Source: Zwartia hollandica (GTDB lineage Bacteria; Pseudomonadota; Gammaproteobacteria; Burkholderiales; Burkholderiaceae_B). Taken from it: 64,000 nt of DNA. Positions within the stretch are counted from its first letter, which is position 1; each line of letters starts with the position of its first letter. Shown one piece after another: positions 16,501 to 24,996 of the stretch. The notes beneath the pieces are model-generated. The model was not told the DNA's origin, made no database searches, and saw only the letters and a list, made by a program, of their open reading frames with translations. Both the position numbers and the translations under genes were made by a program. The stretch covers positions 82,084 to 146,083 of the forward strand of contig NZ_JAHXRI010000010.1 in NCBI RefSeq assembly GCF_019923725.1, in the 5' to 3' direction.

Positions 16501-18759
16501 TTATTGCCTCGCGAAATCAGACAGTACCAATTTACCAGCGCCCAACGAACCATACTCCCAAGGCTCTTGTTTTCCGCTAGTGGCCTTCAATACGCTATCT
16601 CGCACATTTCGCAAAAGAATAGCAATATCCTCCTTCTCTCCGATCAAATTCGCTAATGCTGCAGTGTAAGGACTATTTCTTCCAGCAGTGCCGTCAAAGG
16701 CTACCCCCCCATCCTTTGTTGCAAAGGAAATCAGGGTTCCTCTTGGAACATTCATGGGCGCGAGGCCATGATTTGCAAATGCACTGGTTGAGGACTCGAA
16801 TGGTTTAGTTCTGCATGCATCCAAGAAAACAATTTTAGTTTTACCAGGGAGATTTCTACGAATTACGTCATTAAGGCTTATGCCATCCATCGCAACAATG
16901 TTCTCTTTAGATTTAAAATCTATATCAGTTGGCAAAAGATAATTAACACCACCAAGCTGCATGCCGTGGCCAGAATAATAGAAAACTGTCACGCCCGCAT
17001 TTTTAGCTTTATAAGAAAAATTCATCAATGCACTCATAAATGACTTTCTATTTAGATTCGTAGCAAAAGTAACGTCAAAGCCAAATCCTCTCAATTTATC
17101 AGCAATAAGACTCGCATCATTAAGTGAATTGCTTAAACGTCCAGATTGATATTGAGAGTTACCAATCACCAAAGCATAACGTTTAGGTGTGCCAGCAGCG
17201 AATGCACCATGCCCCTGATCCATTAAAGACTGCATCTCGTTCAAAGTATCTAGAGGATTACTTTCCCGAATTTCATATAAGTCATCAATAGCTTTACGCA
17301 TATCAGGCATATCCTTGACATAATGTCCTGCGATGATCTTATCCATCCGATGCAACCTCGAGTCAGCATCTGCACCCTGTAGCCTCTGACGAACTTCGTA
17401 CCATATTTTGGCTTGTGCCAAGTCTGCGGGATTAGCGAAATTATCTTCCAACATATCCGCAATTTGCTCGGCTAGTTGATCATTCGGTTGCTCATTATAT
17501 TTTTTTATCAAGTACTGAATTATTTCATGTGGTTTGTTTCTCAAGTCAGCCGGCAGTGGACCCAACGATTGTAGGATATGGTCTTCTCCCTCTAACTCCT
17601 TGTATCTTTTGAGTAACACCGTATATTGCATTTCAGACAAGTCAATCTTGCCCTCATAAGCAAACCAGATCAAATTGTCAGGCCCATATTTACTTTCAGC
17701 ACCATCTAATATGTGCACCTGGGCTAATCTCTTATTACGAACGATAGGATTAACTGCAGCACCGAATAAGACACCTAAATTGTTTCGCGCATGACTAACT
17801 AAATCTTGCTGTCCGATAGCTATAGCCTTTTTCAAGCCTTCTTCCATCAATAGTTGCGCAAATGGTTCGTTTACGTCGCCACGTTGTCCTACAAATTGCC
17901 GCCAACCCTCATCAATCAAATCACTAGCTTGAATAGGTCCGTATTTTTTCTTATGCTCACCCAAAAATCTATCTGTCTTCGCTACTAATTCAGATAAGCT
18001 CATCGCTCTGACTTCCTGAATCTCTTCAGGTTTCAAAGACTCAATTGCAGCTTCTAATTCATCAGAGTAATCGGGGAAATCCTTAATCTCTGGATTCTGA
18101 AGGTCATACAACGCCTTTAACCAAGCTGCATTCAAAACATCCGAAAACTGAAGAAACCTAGAATTATCTATGATGTACCAGATTGGCGACGACGCGCCCC
18201 GTCGAATTGACTCTAGTGCATAAGGGATGGACTTATACAAGTTGGATGGCTTGTATAACCCGTTCCCGTAAAGATTCATAAGAACCAAGGAACCTGAGAC
18301 GGATTTATCTTTTTCCAAAGCTTTTTCAATTTCGTCGAGTCCTCGTTTTGTATGTCCTTGGAGAACAATTTGCGAATAGCGGGCGATTGCCACAACATTA
18401 TCTTGGTCTGCTGCTCGACGAAAATAAGACATTGCTTTAACATTGTCTTGAATTAATCCGCCATATCCATTGAGGTAAAGGTAGCCCAGTATGCCTTGGC
18501 CTATCGGGTCATTATTTGCGGCAGCTTTTGTAGCCCAATATAAAGCAGTATTAAAATTTTGCTGCGTACCGAGACCATTTATAAATATGCGAGCCACATA
18601 GCTTTGCGACTTTGTATCTCCACTTTTGGCTGCTTCTAGAAAAATAGGAAGTGCCTTTTCGTACTGCTTATTGATGAAGTAGTCAATAGCATCTGGCGGG
18701 GTTGAGGCATTCGCGAAACCCAGCATTAACGAACAAATTAGAAGCAAGATCCAATTCAT
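16501..18759 (-). CDS. Periplasmic Sel1-repeat / caspase-family protease
   Basis: A 752-residue protein. A signal peptide (1-18) is followed by Sel1-like helical repeats (about 25-150, for example A-YW-KAA-N-D-IGQGILGYLYLNGYG), then a long helical region. A C-terminal caspase domain spans about 526-752. The dyad is H598 in FYYSGHG and C649 in FLDACR; the AGRNSPYTAAL block also matches the neighbouring caspase. Sel1 repeats often bind proteins, so the N-terminal part probably recognises a trigger or substrate. The gene converges on the membrane-anchored caspase operon and follows a coiled-coil gene on its own strand. Confidence 0.87.
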   Translation of the reverse strand: MNWILLLICSLMLGFANASTPPDAIDYFINKQYEKALPIFLEAAKSGDTKSQSYVARIFINGLGTQQNFNTALYWATKAAANNDPIGQGILGYLYLNGYGGLIQDNVKAMSYFRRAADQDNVVAIARYSQIVLQGHTKRGLDEIEKALEKDKSVSGSLVLMNLYGNGLYKPSNLYKSIPYALESIRRGASSPIWYIIDNSRFLQFSDVLNAAWLKALYDLQNPEIKDFPDYSDELEAAIESLKPEEIQEVRAMSLSELVAKTDRFLGEHKKKYGPIQASDLIDEGWRQFVGQRGDVNEPFAQLLMEEGLKKAIAIGQQDLVSHARNNLGVLFGAAVNPIVRNKRLAQVHILDGAESKYGPDNLIWFAYEGKIDLSEMQYTVLLKRYKELEGEDHILQSLGPLPADLRNKPHEIIQYLIKKYNEQPNDQLAEQIADMLEDNFANPADLAQAKIWYEVRQRLQGADADSRLHRMDKIIAGHYVKDMPDMRKAIDDLYEIRESNPLDTLNEMQSLMDQGHGAFAAGTPKRYALVIGNSQYQSGRLSNSLNDASLIADKLRGFGFDVTFATNLNRKSFMSALMNFSYKAKNAGVTVFYYSGHGMQLGGVNYLLPTDIDFKSKENIVAMDGISLNDVIRRNLPGKTKIVFLDACRTKPFESSTSAFANHGLAPMNVPRGTLISFATKDGGVAFDGTAGRNSPYTAALANLIGEKEDIAILLRNVRDSVLKATSGKQEPWEYGSLGAGKLVLSDFARQ

Positions 18760-18826
18760 TTTTTAACCCAATACTCACGTGTTAAACCTCATCGAATACT
18801 TAGCCAAGGCTTCTATCTCCTGATTC

Positions 18827-19645
18827 CTACCAAACAACCTTCAATTCAATTTTTCGAATTAAATTTCCCGGATCTTTGGCTGTTATCTTCAAATTTTTTA
18901 TTAATGTTTCATAACCGAGACAAGTAAAAACGCCTGCGACCTGGAACTCATTTAAAGATGTTGGAACATCGTCAAGGTACAACCCAGAGATAACATCTGC
19001 CGTACATTGACCATCTTCATACTCTTCAAAAAAGAATGACATTTTCTTCTTCCCTTGCTGAATATGTTCCCTCACAGATTCGAAGATAATGTTGAAGCTT
19101 TTATTTTCGACTGAAGCGATGCTTTTTAAAACAACAGGATTAAAGCCAGGATACCTAGGGACACAAGCAGTTGACGTACCAGACGCCCAGTCAATAGCGA
19201 TAACTCGCATTCTTGTCTGATTTGCGAAGGATAGGTCTCCGTCATTTTTAGGTTTATAGCTCGCTATTGATGACCAAGGGGAGTTTTTTACTATATCTTC
19301 CCACTCGGGCCTTTCATCCAAGCTCGGAAGTTCCTCTCTCAATTGCGATACGTTCTGCAACCCAAGAGCGACCAATCGGAATCCACAACCAGATATTAAA
19401 TCCGCATATACAGTCACGACATCATCTAGTAATTGACAAGAAAGGTTACCGCTCAAGGCCGCAGTAATGCACTGGCTCGCAACGCTATTAAAAAAATCTA
19501 CTTCCTGTAATTTTTCTTTTTCGTTACTGACTCGCAGCTCATTCGCTAACGTGTTCGTCGCTGACCTTTGTCTCTCTCGCTCTAACTTTTCCTGTTGTTT
19601 CATTTCTTTGGCTCGAGCCACTAAGTCTTTTGCTGCATAGGACAC
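18827..19645 (-). CDS. Hypothetical coiled-coil protein upstream of the Sel1-caspase gene
   Basis: A 272-residue protein. The N-terminal 50 residues are highly charged and likely a coiled coil (ARAKEMKQQEKLERERQR). The remainder is a mixed alpha/beta domain with no signal peptide and no recognised family. It lies 68 bases upstream of the Sel1-caspase gene on the same strand, so it may be its regulator or substrate. Cytosolic by prediction, unlike the caspase. Confidence 0.55.
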   Translation of the reverse strand: MSYAAKDLVARAKEMKQQEKLERERQRSATNTLANELRVSNEKEKLQEVDFFNSVASQCITAALSGNLSCQLLDDVVTVYADLISGCGFRLVALGLQNVSQLREELPSLDERPEWEDIVKNSPWSSIASYKPKNDGDLSFANQTRMRVIAIDWASGTSTACVPRYPGFNPVVLKSIASVENKSFNIIFESVREHIQQGKKKMSFFFEEYEDGQCTADVISGLYLDDVPTSLNEFQVAGVFTCLGYETLIKNLKITAKDPGNLIRKIELKVVW

Positions 19646-20016
19646 TTTTTTTCTCCGTTGTTCTGATTTCTAGGAGGCTAAGCTAACTAAAAAATATTGA
19701 CTTCGATTTTTCATAAGAATCAGCTGAGAAAGCTTGGTACGACATATTTAGAAGTAGTTTGACTGCCGAATAAGTTAGTCCGCAATTGAATAGTCGGAGT
19801 TAGTCGCCTAGTGGCGCACAAAACTTTAGTTCAGATTACAGCGATTTCCAACTCAAATGGCCAGATTAGTGCCGGCATAAGCCTCACACCGCTCAGGTGA
19901 ATCAGTATTTGAGGCACTGAAAGCAAGCAATAAAAGATCTGCATCATGCTGCATCCATGGACTAACAACCCGTATAAACTAGTTACAAACCTAATGATTA
20001 AACGCTCAGGGACCAA
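19646..20016. other. Intergenic region, no gene seen
   Basis: A 371-bp gap between the coiled-coil gene and the HNH fusion gene. A minus-strand frame of 75 codons (19831-20058) overlaps the HNH gene and lacks a convincing start, so I do not call it. It should hold the two divergent promoters. AGGGA lies just before the HNH gene's ATG. Confidence 0.4.
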
Positions 20017-20979
20017 ATGCGCTTTTGGTGGGTTAACCAGAACCAAACATATCGCCACGAAATCGATGGCGGGTATCTTTGGTCGCCTAAAAAGAATAAG
20101 AATCAGGCGCGCAATCAGTTTTATGAGAACATGCGTGAGGTCGCACCTGGCGATCTGATCTTTTCATTTAAAGACACACTGATCCTAGCTATCGGCATTG
20201 CTGAGTCTTACTGTAGTGAGAGTCCAAAGCCAATTGAGTTTGGTAGCGCAGGCTCCTATTGGGAAAATATTGGCTGGAAAGTCAGGGTAAGGTTCACCCA
20301 GCTAACAAAACAGATCAGGCCCAAAGATCATATTGAACTGTTACGGCCATTTCTTCCAAGCAAATATTCACCTCTTCAGGCAAACGGTAATGGCTTGCAA
20401 TCCGTCTACCTCGCAAGTGTTAACCAGAGCTTCGCGGCCGCCCTCATGCATCTTATCGGTGCGGAAGCAGCCCTCCTGCTTCAAGCCGCGCAAGCAGTGG
20501 ACCCAATAGCAGCGGATGACTTGGACTTCTGGGAAGGCGAGATCGAAAATACGATTGTGCAAGACACGAGCATCCCCGAAACCGAACGTATTGCGCTCGT
20601 GCGCTCGCGGATCGGTCAAGGCCTATTCAAGGATCGCGTCAAGAAAATCGAGACGCACTGCCGTATCACGAAGGTAGACAACCCCACTCACCTGATCGCA
20701 AGTCACTGTAAGCCCTGGCGAGACGCAACCAACGAAGAACGCTTAAATGGTGAAAACGGACTGCTGCTAACCCCGACCATCGATCACCTATTCGACCGAG
20801 GCTTTATTGGCTTTGAAAACAATGGCGAACTCATCATCTCTCCGGTGGCTCACCGCCCTTCATTGGAGCGAATGGGCATTGAAACAAGCAAGACTGTTAA
20901 TGTCGGGACCTTCAGCGAGGGTCAACGAAGATTTCTTGAGTTTCACCGGGATTTAGTGCTCTTAGTTGCCAGCCGATAG
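20017..20979 (+). CDS. EVE-like / HNH fusion nuclease
   Basis: A 320-residue protein with two parts. Residues 1-110 resemble an EVE/PUA-like domain (MRFWWVNQNQTY, then GGYLWSPKKN and VAPGDLIFSF), a fold that can hold modified bases. Residues about 205-280 are an HNH_2-type nuclease domain with ASHCKPW (H230), ENGLLLTPTIDHLFDRG and C215 in THCRI. Such fusions are thought to act as modification-dependent restriction enzymes that cut DNA carrying modified bases. The two halves are joined by a helical linker (about 130-190). It lies alone at the edge of a region with recombinase relics. Expected target: phage DNA with modified bases. Confidence 0.8.
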   Translation: MRFWWVNQNQTYRHEIDGGYLWSPKKNKNQARNQFYENMREVAPGDLIFSFKDTLILAIGIAESYCSESPKPIEFGSAGSYWENIGWKVRVRFTQLTKQIRPKDHIELLRPFLPSKYSPLQANGNGLQSVYLASVNQSFAAALMHLIGAEAALLLQAAQAVDPIAADDLDFWEGEIENTIVQDTSIPETERIALVRSRIGQGLFKDRVKKIETHCRITKVDNPTHLIASHCKPWRDATNEERLNGENGLLLTPTIDHLFDRGFIGFENNGELIISPVAHRPSLERMGIETSKTVNVGTFSEGQRRFLEFHRDLVLLVASR

Positions 20980-20997
20980 GATTATCGTTGACCGTGC

Positions 20998-21249
20998 ATG
21001 TTATTGGAGAGCACGCACGCCTCAATCGACAATTTGTCTAGGGCAGAAAAAATCACAGCCTCTTATGTCAGCCGAGTGCTTCGCCTGGCATACCTGTCAC
21101 CAACGATCGTCGAAGCCATCCTGGACGGAAAGTACCCAGCGCATTTGACGTTGAAAGACCTGATGGAGCCGTTCCCGCTGGAGTGGGATCGGCAGGTGGC
21201 ACATTTTTTTGTTGCAGAACCTGCGCATCCGGCTAGCACACAACAGTAA
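20998..21249 (+). pseudogene. Recombinase-associated tail ORF, copy 1 (N-terminal part lost)
   Basis: An 83-codon frame reading ASIDNLSRAEKITASYVSR and on to SPTIVEAILDGKYPAHLTL, KDLMEPFPLEW. This matches the C-terminal part of the small proteins found beside serine recombinases on integrated elements. The usual upstream residues are absent, so it is probably a fragment. It starts 18 bases after the HNH gene. Confidence 0.6.
21110..21200 (+). repeat. Direct repeat copy 1 of recombinase tail sequence
   Basis: About 90 bases that are roughly 80-85% identical by eye to a stretch at 24628-24718 in the same orientation. The two copies bracket the 21.25-24.6 kb cargo. Confidence 0.65.
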
Positions 21250-21253
21250 ACGC

Positions 21254-21856
21254 TCAGGGTGAGGGCTTCTTGCGCTTCGGGGTCTTCTTCTTTTCGAAAT
21301 CCCACAACGCCAAAATTTCAGCACCTCCGATCGCATTGGCCTCACTGTGGAATAAAAACCCAGCCGAGCGTAGGTGCCTATAAAAAGCATCCTTGTCTGC
21401 AAAGACTCCGTGCCATTGCGGAATATGGTCGTGACCGCGAATTTCAACTGTGCACCCTAAGATCGCGCGTGCGCCGTCTTCGCGTTCAATTGGAAAACTG
21501 TGGACACTAGGGCTGTCATCCCCTTCACTATTTTCAACTGCATAACTGATAGCTGCGCGAGCAAAGTCGACTCTCATCCGATCAGTTATGGCCTCAGCCT
21601 CATCAAGGCCATCGGTATCGCGCAGCGTTGAATCAGAAAATTTATAGGTGACCCATTGTTTTAGATTTAAAGCGACGTCTTCATTAATCCACGCTGCAAG
21701 AAGGTCATCCCAGCCGTCAGTAGCAAGCCATTCTTGAAGATCGGCAAGGCCGGCAGGCAATCCTGAATTTGACAAGACCTGTTCGATCGCAGCATCACGT
21801 GCTTTCCAAAATCTTTTGGGTAATTCAGAGGGAATCGGAGCTATTGGCACAGTCAT
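21254..21856 (-). CDS. Hypothetical acidic protein
   Basis: A 200-residue acidic protein with a Lys-rich tail (KKKTPKRKKPSP). Segments such as WLATDGWDDLLAAWINEDV suggest an all-alpha N-terminal part. No family recognised, no membrane span. It lies just after recombinase tail copy 1, convergent with it, as the first cargo gene between the two tail copies. Confidence 0.55.
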   Translation of the reverse strand: MTVPIAPIPSELPKRFWKARDAAIEQVLSNSGLPAGLADLQEWLATDGWDDLLAAWINEDVALNLKQWVTYKFSDSTLRDTDGLDEAEAITDRMRVDFARAAISYAVENSEGDDSPSVHSFPIEREDGARAILGCTVEIRGHDHIPQWHGVFADKDAFYRHLRSAGFLFHSEANAIGGAEILALWDFEKKKTPKRKKPSP

Positions 21857-22048
21857 AATCAGTGCGCTCTATCTTGCTTGTATGTAGTTTAAAAAATCAT
21901 GCAATTACGGCGCCGCCGCAAATGTTACAGCAATATCTGGAGTCGCTACTGCCAGTCTAAATCCATCACTGCCTTTGTCTACAAGTATTTAACGCCATCA
22001 AGTAGATTTACAGATTAGCTCTGCACCAAAACCGTAGTATTTTGAAGG

Positions 22049-22330
22049 TTAGAGATCAAGTGCTTTTGGTAGCTTGCCTCTAATAATCTCCGTTCCGTAG
22101 TATTTTGACAATTGTCGCTTTAATTCAGTGAGTGTTTTGAACTCTACGTTGCTGAAGTCCTTGCCTTTTGATGCTAACTGAATCTCAGCAGTCCATAGCC
22201 CATTAGCTGTCTTATATGCTTGAGCGCATATGCACCATTGCCCTGTATGAAAAAACCAATGTCCAGGGGTTAAGCCCAGTTGGTTTTCTCTGACTTCATG
22301 ATGAAGAATCTCACTCATTTTACGAGTCAC
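22049..22330 (-). CDS. Hypothetical small protein
   Basis: A 93-residue soluble protein (GHWFFHTGQWCICAQAYKTA). No family recognised. Its GTG start overlaps the stop of the preceding membrane-protein gene (GTGA), so the two are coupled; an ATG at 22318 is an alternative. Confidence 0.5.
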   Translation of the reverse strand: MTRKMSEILHHEVRENQLGLTPGHWFFHTGQWCICAQAYKTANGLWTAEIQLASKGKDFSNVEFKTLTELKRQLSKYYGTEIIRGKLPKALDL

Positions 22331-22776
22331 ATATAAATAATTTTTTTCAGTGCATTGATGTTCAATAGCGCTAGCACTAAAAAAATTAGAGGGGCAAAAA
22401 CTGTGAAATATTGTTTACTAGAAATGCTCAAATAAATTCCAACGAATCCAAACAATAGAATTATTAGATTTGCACAGAACATCGCAGTCCTGATCATTTT
22501 TCTGATTTTAGTGTTAACGAAAAAACTAAAACTAAAAAAATATACTCTGTCATTTGTGAGTGCAATTGCAGTGAGTGCAGGCACACCAGCAAACAAGAAT
22601 CCAAAGATTAAAAGCCAAATGGATCCAACAATAGTTGGTGATTTCAATAACATCAGGCCAAAACCAACAATAAAAAAGATGGCTACTGCCCAGTTCATTG
22701 CTCTGATTTTTTTGTAATTGTTAGGATTCGCATTTGCCACAGCAGAATTTTGATCTCGTTCTGTATTCGTGGTCAT
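22327..22776 (-). CDS. Membrane protein, about four spans
   Basis: A 149-residue protein with four membrane segments (around residues 28-45, 48-70, 88-108 and 112-140). The ATG at 22776 is chosen because GAGGAA lies upstream; a longer TTG-started frame is possible. It may be cotranscribed with the ClpP-fold gene 80 bases upstream and with the small gene after it. Confidence 0.6.
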   Translation of the reverse strand: MTTNTERDQNSAVANANPNNYKKIRAMNWAVAIFFIVGFGLMLLKSPTIVGSIWLLIFGFLFAGVPALTAIALTNDRVYFFSFSFFVNTKIRKMIRTAMFCANLIILLFGFVGIYLSISSKQYFTVFAPLIFLVLALLNINALKKIIYM

Positions 22777-22856
22777 AGCAGCAAGTTCCTCTTTTTCAAT
22801 GATTAAGTGTTTGGCAATGGCTGGACAGGTCAAAACTATTACGACTCAGAACCTAG

Positions 22857-24347
22857 CTATTTAAGCGTTCCATACATCACAATATCGCGTTGATCGATGG
22901 GCAACCTTTTGATTCCGTTGTAATACTTTACGATGCCAGTACAACTGGCCTCTACATTCGTTGCATCAGGAGCGCCAATTGCGCCAATTTCCGAATCGCT
23001 CATGTCGGCGACAACGGCTTGAATCGCATTATCAAAGGCGTCATCTGTGTAGTTTTTTGGGCGAACAAACGTTGAGTCCAGTGCGTCTTCCAATAACTTA
23101 AGCTCCTGATTCACTAACGCCTTTGACAAGACCTTGGTGACATCAAGTTGAGCGAGTATAAAAGCTGCGCAAGCAGAGACGCCAAATTTCGCAATTTCAG
23201 TCGCTTGAGCTGCGCCCAGGTCTGCAAATCGGATTCTGATTTCTGGTGTGCTATTGGCAACCGATTTAGTTTGTAATGCCCCCGCTATCCCTCTAATGGC
23301 ATTGAATACCTCAGAGTCAGCCTTGCCCGCTAAGATCAGTGGTAGCGCTGCATCCGCGGCATTATTGATAAACCCCGGAAATTTGTTGTCATATTTCTGG
23401 AATAGAACAATTGTGGATAATTTTTTGGCAATGTCCTGTTTGGTTGCACCAAATGAACTGCTCGCCGTGTTGGATTCACCTCCGAGGGATAGCCGACTAA
23501 CGACACCGGCGGCAACTAACTCTTGGTATGTTGGGTACCAAACATCCTCAAATGGAGTACTGAAAATCTTCTTAATAAATACATCAGGTAAGTTAAACGA
23601 CTGGTATAGACGAATAGATTCATCATTAAATTTTCCACTCAGGTTTCCTGCCCCAACAAGGGAAGGTGTGTGAAATCCAATTTTGGCTGTTGGTGTTGCA
23701 TATCTTGGATTGCCAGCCAAAAACACGATCGTGCAGAAGGATTCACAAAAGCCCTCAACATAGGTTTCCAAGCTTTTTGACTGAACCACTTGCGCGATTT
23801 GACTGACCTCTTTTAGCCGACCCCCGTGCGACGCAAGGTAAATCCGACTTACATTTGGATTGCTGCTGATGGCGCGCTCAAACACATCGAACGATCCATT
23901 TCCAAACATACCCTTGATTTGAAGGGTCTTCCCTTGATCGACAACTGCCACACTAATTTTGCCCCACGGATCGCCGCCCGTGAGAAACCCTTTCATTGAA
24001 TTTGCGTAGGGTACATAGTCTGTAAAGACTAGAGTACTGAATTGCAACAAGCCTAATATCACGGCAAGCTTGGCACCCCTACCCCAAATTTTGGAGTTAC
24101 CCGACTCCAAGTAATTAGTAGCTGATTTCCAGATTCCTACGTATGCCCAAATTGGATACGCACATGACAACAAGATGGCGAGGACGACGAGCCAGGCCGT
24201 AAAGGTCAGGGACGTTGTGAGCGATTCAAGCCAATCTATAGCTAAGGGTGTTGCGATAAAAAAAATAGTACTTAGAACCGAGCCAATGACCCAGTAGGAA
24301 AAAGGCAAGCTGAATTGTCCGTCCCAGTGCTTTTTTATGAAATTCAT
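22857..24347 (-). CDS. Membrane-anchored ClpP/crotonase-fold serine protease-like protein
   Basis: About 496 residues. Three N-terminal membrane segments (about 8-28, 38-60 and 82-100) precede a ClpP-like domain at about 125-280. The oxyanion-type segment YLASHGGRLKEVSQIA and the nucleophile segment CESFCTIVFLAGN with a following IGFHTPS are those of periplasmic ClpP-type proteases; the Ser between two Cys is the likely nucleophile. The C-terminal 200 residues are helical and unrecognised. The start is taken at an ATG with GAGG upstream; an in-frame GTG at 24389 is possible. It likely degrades membrane or periplasmic proteins. The substrate is unknown. Confidence 0.7.
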   Translation of the reverse strand: MNFIKKHWDGQFSLPFSYWVIGSVLSTIFFIATPLAIDWLESLTTSLTFTAWLVVLAILLSCAYPIWAYVGIWKSATNYLESGNSKIWGRGAKLAVILGLLQFSTLVFTDYVPYANSMKGFLTGGDPWGKISVAVVDQGKTLQIKGMFGNGSFDVFERAISSNPNVSRIYLASHGGRLKEVSQIAQVVQSKSLETYVEGFCESFCTIVFLAGNPRYATPTAKIGFHTPSLVGAGNLSGKFNDESIRLYQSFNLPDVFIKKIFSTPFEDVWYPTYQELVAAGVVSRLSLGGESNTASSSFGATKQDIAKKLSTIVLFQKYDNKFPGFINNAADAALPLILAGKADSEVFNAIRGIAGALQTKSVANSTPEIRIRFADLGAAQATEIAKFGVSACAAFILAQLDVTKVLSKALVNQELKLLEDALDSTFVRPKNYTDDAFDNAIQAVVADMSDSEIGAIGAPDATNVEASCTGIVKYYNGIKRLPIDQRDIVMYGTLK

Positions 24348-24608
24348 AAGACCTCGAATATTGCCTTGTGAGAGTCCATTACCGTTCACGGCCTTATTAC
24401 TCGGCGCTGCTTTCTAAGATTACTCTCTTAACCGAGCGTCTCGCAGGCACCCGCCCAAAATCACGTAGCTTCCCTAATGACTCATGGAAATTTACCAAGG
24501 TCGTAGCATGACCACTTTACACACGAAGTGCCTCACCTGGTGAGCCTGCAATACATTTTTCACAACAGACAGATAGTTGCCGATCGGTGAATCACTCAGG
24601 CGATTACA

Positions 24609-24802
24609 GTGGAGGATAAGTTTTTACCGACGATCGTCGAGGCGATTTTGGACAGAAAGTACCCAGCCCATTTGACGCTGAAAGACCTGATGGAGACGTA
24701 CCCGCTGAAAGTGGGGTCGGCAGCGGGTATGCTTTTGCTGCTGCTGCAGCGCAGTTCAAGGCAGATAAACCGCGCATTCTCGGCGCCTGAAAGGGACTTG
24801 GC
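24609..24802 (+). pseudogene. Recombinase-associated tail ORF, copy 2 (frameshifted)
   Basis: The frame reads LPTIVEAILDRKYPAHLTL then KDLMETYPLK, like copy 1 at 20998. After PLK the reading moves: the natural end (GYAFAAAAAQFKADKPRIL) is found in another frame, ending at about 24802. The N-terminal half is missing. It is a decayed second copy of the same element tail. Confidence 0.6.
24628..24718 (+). repeat. Direct repeat copy 2 of recombinase tail sequence
   Basis: Same orientation and about 80-85% identity by eye to 21110-21200. The distance of about 3.5 kb spans the cargo genes of unknown function. Confidence 0.65.
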
Positions 24803-24966
24803 GTCCCGCCAAAGTCCACGCTGAAGCGCACTCGAATCTACACACACTATTTTAACGAACGTCGATCGGTTATCCTGCCTGTTCTAGTGGGAATCTGTAA
24901 TGTTGGGATAGCGCCTCTAGGGAGAGCGCACATTTCACTGCCCAATTGATACAAAGGAACGCAAAC

Positions 24967-24996
24967 ATGCCCAGCCGCACCAAAAACAATGATTAA
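24967..24996 (+). promoter_or_regulatory. Nine-codon leader ORF overlapping the helicase start
   Basis: ATG at 24967 preceded by AAAGGAA opens a frame of nine codons whose TAA at 24994-24996 overlaps the helicase ATG at 24989. The strong ribosome-binding site belongs to the leader, so the helicase is probably translated by coupling. Confidence 0.4.

Larger units (their letters stand above)
24390..24988. other. Intergenic region with recombinase tail relic and operon promoter
   Basis: About 600 bp. It contains recombinase tail copy 2 (about 24609-24800) and then about 150 bp with the likely promoter of the defence operon. A nine-codon leader ORF sits just before the helicase start. Confidence 0.55.

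Noticed and set aside
19831..20058. Minus-strand 75-codon ORF overlapping the start of the EVE-like/HNH gene
   Set aside because: No ribosome-binding site; it overlaps the better-supported coding frame on the other strand.
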